A model generated the notes under the pieces. That model made no database searches. It was not told the origin of the DNA and was given only the letters and a program-made list of their open reading frames with translations. Positions 24,400-36,563 of a stretch of 64,000 nucleotides of DNA are shown piece after piece. Made by a program: the position numbers and the translations under genes. The DNA is from Morinoia aosen (Eukaryota > Arthropoda > Malacostraca > Amphipoda > Talitridae). Within the stretch, counting starts at the first letter, position 1; every line of letters begins with the position of its first letter. The DNA is taken from assembly GCA_030386875.1 (NCBI GenBank), contig CM059573.1, positions 32,219,891 through 32,283,890 of the forward strand, read 5' to 3'.

Positions 24400-26160
24400 A
24401 CCTAAGTTAGGCCTAGTTAACTATACCTAGTTAGCCTACATACGGCTAAGCAGTGTTGAACTATCTAGGCCTAGTTAGAACTAGCCTAAGCTTTGTCTAA
24501 CTCCTTTTAATAGGCTATAGTCTTTTGGGGCAATTTTTGTGACTGCCACTTCTCTAACTAGAAAATAGAGTTGAGGCAAAATATTGATATAATATTGAAA
24601 TCACAATACTATTTATTCCTTCTCACAAATATGAGGGTGAAAATGGATTTTTTTTCACTTTTTTTGACCTTTTATTTTACAAAAATTAGGGGAATAGAAC
24701 TTGACCTTTCTTGTTTCAACCTATTCTTGGTCTGTGTGTGTCTATTTTACTGTTTTCAATAATTTTAGTGAAAGAAAAATCAATTTTTTTGCTCTCCTCC
24801 CTCAAATTTTTGATAAGGAACAGATATTAAAGTGAATTTTATCAATGTTTCTCCCTAAGTCTGTTTTCTAGAAAAGCAGCAGATTTAAAATTTGACAAAA
24901 AGAAATAAATTTATATTTATATGGTCATCTGCTAAAGTATTACCAAAAACATTGCTGCCCATAATCAGTAAATAAATGTGAATGCAGCCCATGAGTTACA
25001 TTTAAGTTTTAATCGCTCACAAAAGGCTGTATTAAATTTGTTCCGTGGCAACACTTGTGTTTGTATTTTATTGCTGAAACCAGGCTAGGTTTTAATCTTT
25101 TTCTCAGAGGTTTCAAGAAGTTTCCATCATACATATCCTTCTATGGATAGGCCTAACTAGTCAGCAACAAAGTGTTTTCCCCAAGCAAAAATATATTATT
25201 TATACAGTAGTTTAATAAAATTGTCCCTACAAACCTTGTTACCACCTTCTTTCTTGTAAAGTAGAAATTTATTGGTAGAATCTAATATTTTTTGAGTTGT
25301 GATAGGAATTTCTGTTAAGTTTTTTGTGTATTAAATAAGATTTCAGTAGTAACTGTACTTGTACATAGAGTGGGTTAGCCTATGCACTCTGTTAATTGTT
25401 CATGAATTAAGAAGTGTACCTATGTGCAACTGTAAATATTTAAACCGTATTTTTCAAAAAAGCTGTTATCCTCCCCAGTAGGGTAGATGCAGGAGTGCTC
25501 GGCCCTGTCTTGTTTCTGCTTGTACATATTGAGATTAAAAAGTGTTACAAAAAGAATTTAATTATACTAAGGTAGGTTTTTAAGCACTTTTTGTAGTTGT
25601 GTAGTCCATTTTTCATTGTTAAGTTGATTGAACAATATTTTTGTTACGGGAAATTAATAGCATCGTAGACTAATCTGACAACTGCGTTTGCGACAGTTAA
25701 GCAATGGGCACGACTGTCTTACGATGATTCAATAATTCTACCCTGCCAAACGGTGATAATTTGCGTAAAAATCTATTAGCTACTGTCCACTTCAAAAAAT
25801 TGACCAAAATGTGCAATGTACTACATATAGTATGACACCTATTGGACAAGCTGCAGGAGACATTTCTTTATTGGAAGTAGCTACTTGTAGCTGACTAAAC
25901 TTGTACCTGACTATGAGAATATGGGACAATCACAAAGAAAACTGAAATTGTTGGAATTTCAGCACAGATGTCTAAAAATGTGTTAATAGCTAATATGAAT
26001 AATAATAGCCTAGTAAGAAAAAATAATAGCTACCTACCTTTGCAGAAATCTTAACATCTGATTGTCAGCCTTGCCTGCTGCCTCAGGTCTATGTTCATAG
26101 TGTTCATTTAGAAGCCCCTGATTTGGGAGTGTGTCAGTGCAGTTGTACTAATTTGAAAGA
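24400..26160. other. Upstream region of the transposase gene
   Basis: No gene before 26162. A plausible 3' splice site (GTGTGTCAGTGCAG at 26128-26141) lies just before the transposase start and could close a 5' untranslated intron. CACTA-type terminal repeats were searched for here by eye and not found. Confidence 0.35.
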
Positions 26161-26161
26161 A

Positions 26162-28812
26162 ATGGATAGAAAACGTTTGAAAAAACCTCTCCACGTGCTG
26201 GCAAAAAAACAGAAAAAACGAAGAGTATATGACACTTTGAATGTAAAAGCTCGTGTGTCAAGCATTGATCCAGGTTCACCAGTGAGCACCAGCGAAGCTA
26301 GCGACGTCGAGAGTGATTCACTGTTGGACTCTATGCCTTGCTCATCAGGAGTAGTAGTTAATCATGATGATGAAACTCTACTGGAATCATCCTCTGGTTC
26401 TTTTTCTTCCAGGCATACAAGTTCTTCTCAAACAGAAAATTTTAGTCAAAATTATTCAATAAACCCTAAAAGTAGTACTTTATTTCAAAAAGAAAATTCT
26501 TTGAAATTTACCATTGCAGAATGGTTTCAAAAGGAAAAAAGTGTGCCTTACGATGCAGTTGATCGATTACTAAAATTAGTGGAAGCCAATGTCTTTCCAG
26601 GGTTTCCGATAGATGTGCGAACTTTGGTTCACCACAATAGCATAACTAAGGGCAATGAAAGTGACTTGTTTGAAGGCGGAGCTGAATATGTTCATGTTAA
26701 CAACTGGATCAAATGTCTGAAAGAACACTTGAAAGTCAACTGGTCAACTGATCTTGGGAGTAATTTTACCTTGGCCATCAACATTGACGGAATTCCTCTT
26801 TTTGACAAATCTCCTAACTTTCATCTGTATCCTATTCTTATAAAATGTAAAGAGTGTCCAACTAAAATTTTCACAGCAGGATTATTTTGTACTAATAGAA
26901 GTGAAAATCAAAAGTTAGTTGATTGCAATCGTTTTTTACAAATGTTAGTAAATGATTTGAAAAACTTATTGGCTGAAAGCATTCCAACTCAGAATGGCAG
27001 AGTAAAATTTGATATATCTGGACCAATAATATGTGATGCCCCTTGTCGAGCTCAGCTAAAAAACGTTGTATACCATTCAGGGTATAATTCTTGTGAGAGG
27101 TGTTATGTTCATGGTTCTTATCATGGTGGGCATGTAACATTAAATAAGACCGATGCTCCCTTGCGAACTAAAGAATCATTTTTGTCACGTGAAGACACTA
27201 GGCATCATCATGATTCTTCAACATTAATTTTAGAATCGATTGGTATTGATTAAGTCGGTTCCATGGTTCTTGATTATATGCATCTCTGCTGCTTAGGTGT
27301 TATGAAACGCCTGCTGCAAAGATGGCTCAAGTCACCTGCAGCCAACCGAAAAGCTCAATTTTCTCGCATTGCTGTTGCAACACTTGAGCTTTCAATAAAA
27401 GGTGCTGAACCATTCATTTGCCGTGAATTTGTTAGGCATTTTCAGGTTGGACTTTCTAAACATCGGTTCTGGAAAGCCACTGAGTTTAGACTAATGTTGC
27501 TATATGTTGGACCTGTTGTTTTAAGAAACAAAGCTATAATGTCACATGATCATTACAAAACTTTTCTTAAATTTAGTGTCAGCATGCGACTTCTCTTAAG
27601 TGATGAGCAGCAAGAGAAGCTCAATTTCATTAAATCCCTCTTACTTGAATTTGTTGAAGAGTGTCAGCAACATTATGGCACTGAATTTATTACATATAAC
27701 GTGCATAATCTTATTCACTTACCAGATGATTATGCAAGGTATGGAAACTTAGAAAACATTAGCTGCTTCCCATATGAAAGTTTTCTAGGTGAGCTAAAAA
27801 GCTGCTGCATCAGGTCAGGTAATAAACGACTCAGACAAATTGAAAAATTTGCTACAGTAAAAAATGAACAAATTTCTACATTAAGTCACCTCCATTCAAA
27901 AAGAGAGCAACCTGAATTGAAATTTTCTAAAAAAGGAGTAATTATTAACCCTTTCGGTACTGACGGCTACTCCAGTGCCAAGTTGGCTAGTGCTTCCAGT
28001 TTAGGGCATCTAACCTAGTTTTAAAGTAATTTAACTAGTGAGGGAATATTTTGGAGTAAATAACAAAATTAGGGATATTACAAAAAAAATTTAAACTAGT
28101 ATTTAAACAATTCCTCAAGCCTGCGCATGTAAATTACCATAAGCTACCATTGGGACCCTGTCATAGGCACGCGTAAGTTCATGCTACAGGGTCCGTGAAG
28201 AAAATTTAATACCCTTTACATTTAACTTGAGCAAGTTTTTTCTGAACTTTGTTTTTTGTAAATTCCGGCAAAAACTTATAAATAAATTCTTCGTAAATAC
28301 CAAACTGTATCATCAACATCAAAAATTTCTGTCGCCAAGCATAGAGCTCAAAGATTCAAAAAATTTTAAAATTAAAATAAAGAAGTAGGCACTTGCTTAA
28401 GCTAAAAGCACCCACACTAGGACAATTTCACTGAAAATTCAGGGTAATGACAACGTTTTCCCCTGGAAGTTTTTACCCAAACCATTTGAATTACCGTACC
28501 GAAAGGGTTAATAATAGTCTTATTAAACCAAGTCAAAACCCAAGCAAAGACAACTGTGTAATGCTTAATGACAAGTCTGTTGCAATTGTTACAAGTGCAT
28601 CTCATGAAACACTGAAACTCAGAGTGTTTGAATCCAAGGAAAATTTATTCCATTATCCAATTTCTTCATCTGATGTTGGCATACACTTGCTCCAATATTT
28701 AGGCATGGAAAAAAAAGGGAAAGTGAAAGATGTGAAGAAAAAGTGTATGATTCTCCCCTACAAAAGAAAATTTGTTGTAATTGAGCTTCTTCATACAGAC
28801 TTCTACAGGTGA
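26162..28812 (+). pseudogene. CACTA-like (EnSpm/CMC) transposase, inactivated
   Basis: Transposase of a DNA transposon related to the plant TNP2/Transposase_21 group and its animal relatives. I start at 26162 (MDRKRLKKP), 13 codons inside the open frame, because relatives begin with a basic segment. A Ser-rich linker follows; then come INIDGIPLF (about residue 208, first catalytic Asp), PIICDAPCRAQ (about 290, second Asp), YNSCERC (zinc-type cysteines) and LDYMHLCCLGVMKRLL. A single TAA at 27251-27253 interrupts the frame; 27263-27945 continues in the same frame. A 559-bp MITE then splits the gene at 27949-28507. The coding match resumes at about 28512 (KDNCVMLNDKSVAIV, later KCMILPYKRKFVVIELLH) and stops at 28810-28812. 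The two lesions make it inactive, but the otherwise open frame suggests recent death. A strong donor CAG-GTGAGA sits at 28807-28815. Confidence 0.85.
27949..28507. mobile_element. TTAA-flanked MITE inserted in the transposase gene
   Basis: The ends CCCTTTCGGTAC and GTACCGAAAGGG are perfect 12-bp inverted repeats, and TTAA lies on both sides (27945-27948 and 28508-28511). TTAA targets with CCC-starting ends are the hallmark of piggyBac-type transposons. It is 559 bp, noncoding, with an internal hairpin of GGGACCCTGTC and ACAGGGTCC near 28151-28192. The transposase reading is interrupted exactly at the TTAA, so insertion came after the gene was in place. Confidence 0.92.
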
Positions 28813-28816
28813 GAAG

Positions 28817-31800
28817 ATGTCTTCATCTATAAAAAAATATGTAGGAGTGTATTTTGAAAAATCTAATGATAAAGCAGTGGTACCCTCATCGTGGGTAAAA
28901 ACTAGAAAAAATGGTTCACACAAAAGTGCTTGGCCTTCACATGGTGATCCAGTAGCCCTTGCAAAGCAGTTGGAACCACCAGAAGATTCTTGGTCTTTCT
29001 ACAGCTGCCATATCATTACATCTGGCAGTAAGTAATTTTTGTAGCTACGTGTCATAAATTTTGGTCGAATTATGTTCATTTCTACATCTGAATTTTCAAT
29101 ATTTAGAGCATGCATACACACATGTTAATGGTAATGATAAAAGTTTTATATGTTAGTAACATTTTGATTGCCAAGGCATAATTTTAGTGATACATCCCAT
29201 TAAAATTCACCAATTATACAGTGATTAATTACTCATAAAGTGGGATTGACCCTGTGATTCAGGGTCACTTATGAACTGTGACCCTGTAAGTCAATGAAAT
29301 AATTTCTCATTCAAAGGAAATATTTGAGGCAGCAATAATAATGATGGCTGAAATTTTATTTAATCTATTGTGCCTATCTGCAGCCATTTTTGTATGAGAA
29401 ACAGCAAAAACTGTCTTTAGAAGTTTTTATCTAGTGGATGATTGTTTAGTTCATTCAGTGCTGCAATATTGTGTAGAGTGCTGCAGTATTGTGTACAGTG
29501 CTGCTGTGCTGCATAGTGTGCGGCAGTATTGTCTACAGTGTTGCAGTGTTGTGTGCAGTGCTGCAGTGTTGTGTACAGTTCTACAGAGCATGCTGCAGTG
29601 GTGTTCAGTGCTGCAGTGTCATATACAGTTCTCCAGTGTTGTGTGTAGTGCTGAAGTGTTGTGTTTATTATGTTGGGCAAATTTTTACTAGGTTCTCTGG
29701 GTCTAAAATGTTTCTTATTTGTAGATTCCTACAAGAAGTGCTACCGGCTGCTGGATGGTTTTGACACGGACAGCGGTATGTCATCTGTGGAGTGGAGTGA
29801 TGCTGGTGGCCTACAATCTTCAAGGTAAAATTTCTTAGAAAATAGCCAGTAATAGCAGTTTTTTCAACTGGGCATCATTAGCAGCTATTTCTAATGTCAC
29901 AGTGCTATAAAAAAGGGTAAATGTAAGCAATAATAATGTCATTGGTAATAAGGTGTACGTACCAGTGACCAATATCATGTCAGGTATTGTGCAACATGGG
30001 TACACAGAACTAGTTTCTTTAGCTGCCACTATGTAGAATATACTGTATATGTATGTATTTTATGTAAATAGTTACATATTTTCACAATTGTTGCTATAGC
30101 AATTCAAAAATATGAAATGAACTCAGCTGATAATGTTGCTTCATGGTGTGTGCACTACTAAGAACATCTTATTTCTGTTCTAATTGGTAGCTACATACCT
30201 AGGTATTATATGAAGATTCAAAGTTAGGTTTAGGCTCAACAAGCAATAGTGACAATTTTATATTCTGTACAACATTATTAAAAGTATATTCAATAGTAGT
30301 CTATTCTTGATGAGGAATAGCTGGACTACATAGAGGGTAAATTATTACCTATCTCATCAGGTGCTGGCAATTTCCACCAGTTTAATCATCCTGAGATTGA
30401 GCAGAGGGTTGAACTGCGGCATAATCCTGGAACTGGTTGATGGCTATTGCACTGCAATAGTGGTTGAAACCTTTTGAGTATTTTTCGGGTGGAACTTGGT
30501 TTCAAAACCTTTCTTCACGGCTGCCGTGTTGCTACTTGTCTTATCCATCCTAGCAGATGATGAACTTGGATTCTTTAGCAGCAAAGGGTGAATCTCACAT
30601 GAAGCTGAACAAAATGTTCACCTAATAATAAAGTTAACTCCTAGTTCAGCTTGAGTTTCAAACCAAGTTTAACTTTCAGTAAAGAATCTTCTCTGCCGAA
30701 GAGTCCAAGTTCATCATTCTGAAGTATGGAGTAGTAAAGTACTCAGCACTTCTGCTGTGACCAGGGTTTTTAAAATGAAGATTTTTTTCAAAGACAGGTA
30801 TTTCAACGACTCCTTGACATGTTCTCTGATTCTACCTCGATCCAATCCGCCATACCTGTTTTTACTCCCTCCAAATCACGTCGAAGGGGTGTTGGGGTGG
30901 GTGGGTTTCGAATACCAACATTTGATGAGGTAATATTTAACTCTTTATAAGGCTCGCGTCTCTCTTGACAGAAATGAAATTCATTAAATTAATTTTCGAA
31001 AATGAGTTGAAGCCCTAACCCATAAACTTACTCCAGTTCGACCCTCAACTTGTAGCTTTCTTTTAATAATTTCTCTATATGTCAAGCTATAACTTAGCAT
31101 TGTGTTCATGACGTTGACCTATACTGTGGAACCCCATTTTGCCCCAAAGCACAGACGTAGTTGCTTTTGTGAAACTAAATTTTCTGGCAAATTGTTAAAA
31201 TTATCATTGCAAGAAAGAAATCCACTTGGCAATCTTTTTGCCAGTTAATTGAAACAATTTCTTGGAACACGATCATTAAACTAAACCTGGCTTGCCGGTT
31301 GTGGACCACGTCATTTATTCAGTCGATATTGATTACGTGGTCCATATTGTGTATCACATAAAATAATCAGTTAATTTTTTTAGTTTGTGATATAGCACAG
31401 TATGAGAAAGTTAGCATAACTATGTAGGTATGTAATATACTTACAACTCATCAATTGAAGACCTTTCATTAAGCAGTAGCAATGCTATTGTACAATTAGC
31501 TAATGTCAGCCTTAACGATCAGATCTACTGTGGATGCCTCCAGTAGTTCAGACGCACCTCAAGCGCGCTGTTGCTGCCAGGACTTGACAGCTGCACTTTC
31601 AGCGAAGGTCAGCAAAGTTGCAGCAAATATGCAAGTGAAGATGGACATGATAGAAGAGAAGCTGGACCTAGCACTTGAGGATTTGAGGGGTTTGGCCGCA
31701 AAGCTTTCCAAGGAAGATCTTATTGCTGGTCCCCCTGCCAACAATGATGATGAGTTGTCTGCACTCATTTCATCGAACCATTTTGTAAGTCACTATTGCT

Positions 31801-34800
31801 TAGAGCTTAAAAGTTCAGACTGCTGTCGTTTCTACCTGCTAATTGTGTAGATTCTTCTTACCTTGCTACCGAAATGTTTCCGTAAACCCTCAACGGAGGT
31901 ACCAAGTTCGAAGTCTCGCTCATTTCAATGTAACAAGGTCAATATACATTCAAGTCCATACGGTTATTGGCGCAGCTTCCATGGCGTATACCTTAATGAC
32001 TTGATTATATGATGAGCTGCCAAGTGTTTTATATAGACTCATTTATCACTTACCTATCTGTGCCAATGCGAGTGTGGCGATTTAGCATTTCTTTCATCAT
32101 TATTTCCTCTTAAATACCTGAGTCTTTTTCTGGAATACAGCATTTTTATGCTGCAAGAGAAGTACCTACTTATAACTGTTTGTGCTTTACCCTAGATAGA
32201 GAAATTCAGCGTTATTTGAAGATACTGTACTACGAGCTTGTACGACTTGCTTGTACACGGTATCGACTTGCGTGTATATAACGCTCTAGATCTTCCTAGG
32301 CCTAGTAATTTTTGACAGTAACTTATTATAATGCGGTTGCAGAGTGAAGATGAATGTAACTTCTAGTTAAGCAGAGACCTCCAACCATTGACGCGAGTGC
32401 TAATTTCTTCTTGCTTATCCTTGAGGATTATACACGAGTAACACGACACAAATATATAACCCATCAGTGAGCATAGAGAAGAGCAACAAGGTTAGGTTTG
32501 TCCATACTGTTCTATGGGAATAAAAAGATATTAGGTTACTTCAACTTAGACAGCACTTACCTCTTCTATTTCTTGGCCACTTTATTTCCTTTAATTTCTA
32601 TACTTTATTCTTCCTCCTTTTTCTTAATGTGCTGTTCCTATGCGCTAATATAAGTGTCCTGTGCGTAGATTACACATTTCCTTTTGTTCCTTCCTTTTCT
32701 GATCTTGGGAACGCCTTGTAGTGGCTAGGGGAAGCCAAAACTATTATATATATATATATATATCAATAGCTCAAAGTCATATTACCCCCAGAAACAATTA
32801 CTGAGTCTGGTTAAGCGGGCTCTCCGTCCACGCATAGGTTTTTTTTAAACGAAATAAATGTACAGGGAGTTCATGGAATCGAACTCGTGACTTATAAGTT
32901 ACCGCGCCAGCACGCTACCGACTGCGCCACCAATCACCCTAAAAGGTGATCGATGCACAACGGAAGCAATGCATGGCACGGCGAAAGCGGGCTCTTCCGT
33001 CCACGCATATAATTCCCTTATGTATCAATAGCTCAAAGTCATATTACCCCCAGAAACAATTACTGAGTCTGGTTAAGCGGGCTCTCCGTCCACGCATAGG
33101 TTTTTTTCAAACGAAATAAATGTACAGGGAGTTCATGGAATCGAACTCGTGACTTATAAGTATACTATACTTGACCCCGATGCACCTTTTAGGGTGATTG
33201 GTGGCGCAGTCGGTAGCGTGCTGGCGCGGTAACTTATAAGTCACGAGTTCGATTCCATGAACTCCCTGTACATTTATTTCGTTTGAAAAAAACCTATGCG
33301 TGGACGGAGAGCCCGCTTAACCAGACTCAGTAATTGTTTCTGGGGGTAATATGACTTTGAGCTATTGATACATAAGGGAATTATATGCGTGGACGGAAGA
33401 GCCCGCTTTCGCCGTGCCATGCATTGCTTCCGTTGTGCATCGATCACCTTTTAGGGTGATTGGTGGCGCAGTCGGTAGCGTGCTGGCGCGGTAACTTATA
33501 AGTCACGAGTTCGATTCCATGAACTCCCTGTACATTTATTTCGTTTGAAAAAAACCTATGCGTGGACGGAGAGCCCGCTTAACCAGACTCAGTAATTGTT
33601 TCTGGGGGTAATATGACTTTGAGCTATTGATACATAAGGGAATTATATGCGTGGACGGAAGAGCCCGCTTTCGCCGTGCCATGCATTGCTTCCGTTGTGC
33701 ATCGATCACCTTTTAGGGTGATTGGTGGCGCAGTCGGTAGCGTGCTGGCGCGGTAACTTATAAGTCACGAGTTCGATTCCATGAACTCCCTGTACATATA
33801 TATATATATATGTATATATGTATATATGTATATATATATGTACTACAGTAATACAAATATGTGAATAAACGTACGGAACCAATTATGTTTATGCAGCTAG
33901 CTAATGCTCAGGTTCACTACCTTTACTTGTCCTAGATTTACATAACGAGTAAACTCCCGATGCACGTTTACGTTTTATTTTTAACTAACAATTATTATAA
34001 AGTAATTTAGGGGAACTAGAACGTTATCATTGTTTTCGTCAGGTCATGAGCTTGGCAGCATTGGAAACCCCGAGTCTTCAAGATACTTTGCGTCGAATGC
34101 TGCAGCGAATGATGACGAGAACACTGGCCCAGACGTATTCATTCACTGGGCTTGGTCTCAATCGGCAGCCTACGAAGAATATATTTTCTTCTCATAAGGC
34201 ATATCAGCTTCTCTTAAGTAAGTTATATTTCATGGTGAATAGAATTCACTGTAGCTACTTCTATATAGGAGCGGTATGATTTTTGTCGTGAAAATGTTGC
34301 ACTGTTATATTCTTCCTACCTGCTTGTTTGTAAGTTTTTAATGTTTCAAGCATGTCATAATATAAGCGTGTTGAAAATTAGTTACATATTAATTGTAAAT
34401 TAGCTATCAGTGAAAGCTTCGTACGATCTTTCTGTATTTGTTTCCTATAATTAATGGAGAGGGAACATACGTGACCAATGTGTTTTAGCTACTAGCTATT
34501 ATGTGTTCGTTTTTTCCAGGCGCTCTACGGTGGACAAGATTTAGAGACGTGTCCCTCACCGACATAGAGAAACGAACTGCGTTGCTCCTGAGGCAGGCTG
34601 TGGACTGGTCCGGAAGTACTCGCAAGCGTAAACGTAGTAAGTACCTTCTTTTTGAATTTAGAAACCATTTGTAATCCATCTGGATTTAGAGATAAAATTA
34701 GAATGTGTAGAGTATTCAAGATTTTTCTCTATCAATTTGAATTTCATAACCGAATTGGGCGTTTGATTGAATTAAGGTTCGACTCAGTGAAGTTATACAT

Positions 34801-36563
34801 TGCAATATTTATAAGTATGAAAAATGCAGAATTTTATTTGATGATGTACAAAGATGCTGAGAATATACATTAAATCACCTTATATTTACTAAGTTATTTA
34901 AATTACAATAATTATGAATGAATTTAAATAAAACTGCATAGGTTTGATTTAAATGAGAAGTAAATTTACGAAAATAATGGTGAGCTCGAGGCTACGGTTG
35001 TAGTTGAGTGTAGTTTACATGAAGACATATCTTGCCTCACGTGTGCCAGGTAAAAATCAACACTGTTGAACACCTGAAACAAGTAATTTCAGCCTCAATT
35101 CAGGAAACAACACCTGCTATATTAAATTTTTTCCGGTGCACGGCCCCTCAGGGGGATACAACTATTGTATCTATGGGAAGTGACGCTCCCAGGGGGATAA
35201 TGTCAGTGCCCGAATCACTGGTTAGGTAGGCCTTCTTTTTGTTGAAATATTGTGTCTTTTGTTTAGTTAAGGGCCAACTTTTTTCGGTTCACTGCTATCC
35301 TTTTATTGAGCACCGTCTACTTTTTCTTGAACTTTTTTTCTTGTTTGAACTTCCTTCGTAACTTGCTGTTACTATGCGCTTGGTATCCTGTGCGGGGCAC
35401 ACCTCGTGCATAGAATCCCCTTGTACGTGTCCATACTAGATGGTCTTCTTCATTATTCCTCTGTGATATCGTCTTTGTTACTGAAAACGGAGTCTTAAAC
35501 CACTAATATAATAATAATTTTCGGTGCACGGTAGATCACGGGAGACTATGCCCAGCCGTGCAAAAGGAGCAAATACCAGAGCATATTAAAATGAATTGAT
35601 TCAATTTCGAGGTATGGTAGATGTTCTTACTGTTATAAAATTTCAGCATTTGAACATAGAAATTACGAGGAATTTCTAAATGACCTTGTCAGCGTATGTA
35701 TTTTTTTTTTGAGGTATTGCTGTACGTATGACATGTGTATAGGGAAGCTGTTAGAACAGATGAATTTTGAGATATGTTCAATATCATTCGGTGTCGAAAC
35801 AGAAAATGACGAATAGTGGTAGCCCAATCTGCCATGTTGCAGATGTTTAGGCGCAAAACGTGTATTTTTGTACTGCATTCTGAGGCACAAATATTCAATT
35901 AAAAGCTGTACTTCGATTGTTTGTCTCGTCAGACTAAGTTAAAACAATGTAATTCTATATATTTAAGGTGTTTGCGAGTGATTCTGTGAGAGGGAAAACG
36001 ATAGCACGTTCTTTGGGATGTGGGAATCTATGCACGAAATTTGTGTCGTTCACCTGCTACATTGCAATATTGAGATTGGAAAAAACTAGAAAGTTGGGAG
36101 TAAAAACTGCTAGAAGAACGAAAGAGCAGTAAATGGGAAAATGTAAACAGTTATGAAAAAAATCTTCGAAAACATAATTAGCTTGTTGAGATGCTGTTCA
36201 ACTTTTACCTAACTCATAGCTCCGGCCCTTACTTTCTTATAAAGTGTTGCAAATCCGGAACGTTCAATATTCCTACCCCGGTAAATGGAAGTTGTCAAAA
36301 TCATTACTGTTACGATGATTTTTTCTAAGCGAAATTGTATTGTTTCAGATAGTGCAGTGGGATGCTCAGCTGGTACGTCGGTTGGTGCGCCCTGTGAGCA
36401 AGCATTTGTGGTGGAGCAAGAGTATTGTGCGGCGGGATGCTCAGCCAGTACGTTTGTTGGTGCGCCCTCTGAGCAAGTATTTGTGGTGGAACATGAGTGC
36501 CCCAATCGAGAAGAACAGTGCTCCGTCCTCGGGGGAGCCCTCGAGACATCGTTCTCGCTTTAA
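28817..36563 (+). CDS. DUF4806-type protein, seven predicted exons
   Basis: Modelled exons: 28817-29027, 29725-29824, 30794-30929, 31500-31784, 34043-34217, 34520-34636, 36349-36563. All junctions are GT/AG, phases agree, and the sum is 1239 nt (412 codons plus TAA). Exon 1 reads YVGVYFEKSN, then KAVVPSSWV, then WSFYSCHI, matching the N-terminal domain that accompanies DUF4806 in arthropods. Exon 3 adds a basic PSKSRRRG patch and exon 4 a predicted coiled coil (VKMDMIEEKLDLALEDL). Exons 5-6 hold the DUF4806 core, LRRMLQRMMTRTLAQTYSFT and LLLRQAVDWSG, ending in RKRKR. The domain's function is unknown. Exons 1, 2, 5 and 6 are strong; exons 3, 4 and 7 rest on phase agreement. Exon 7 is a 25-residue tandem repeat and could be read in another frame. 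The start lies 4 bp after the transposase stop. Transcription could be shared or separate. Confidence 0.75.
29455..29665 (+). repeat. 20-bp minisatellite in intron 1
   Basis: About ten degenerate copies of GTGCTGCAGTGTTGTGTACA. The overlapping 85- to 91-codon open frames on both strands arise from this repeat, because 20 is not a multiple of 3 and all frames stay open. Confidence 0.9.
32764..33797. repeat. Palindromic array of 262-bp tRNA-derived units in intron 4
   Basis: Plus-oriented units start at 33187, 33449 and 33711 (the last partial), with exact 262-bp spacing. Minus-oriented units fill 32764-33172, broken at 32944/32945. Each begins GGTGATTGGTGGCGCAGTCGG and continues GCGCGGTAACTTATAA and GAGTTCGATTCC. 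These match RNA polymerase III A and B boxes and resemble tRNA-Ile(UAU). The T stem does not pair, so I call a tRNA-derived SINE-like unit and not a tRNA gene. A 21-bp motif around GCGTGGACGGA.GAGCCCGC occurs twice per unit. Units are almost identical. (TA)n runs border both ends (32744-32763 and 33796-33838). Confidence 0.9.
35144..35520 (+). repeat. Dispersed repeat, copy 1 (intron 6)
   Basis: Begins CCCCTCAGGGGGATACAACT and ends near a TAATATAATAATAA tail. A second near full-length copy starts at 37244 and a 3' fragment at 36975; a more diverged relative may lie at 32580-32745. The simple A/T-rich tail suggests a SINE or a LINE 3' end. Family unknown. Confidence 0.7.
36352..36501 (+). repeat. 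75-bp tandem duplication inside exon 7
   Basis: Units 36352-36426 and 36427-36501 share GATGCTCAGC, TTGGTGCGCCCT and AGCAAG.ATTTGTGG. The 75-bp length keeps frame. Two frames are open: the phase-consistent one (GCSAGTSVGAPCEQAF) and an alternative (WDAQLVRRLVRPVSKH). Confidence 0.85.

Noticed and set aside
29417-29764. Frames of 85-91 codons rich in Cys, Val and Gln
   Set aside because: Read from the 20-bp minisatellite in intron 1.
33193-33265. tRNA-Ile(UAU) gene
   Set aside because: A and B boxes and TTATAA are present, but the T stem does not pair and the unit is repeated with SINE-like flanks.
32764-33797. CRISPR-like array
   Set aside because: Units of 262 bp in both orientations with tRNA-like ends, in a eukaryotic intron; not short repeats with unique spacers.
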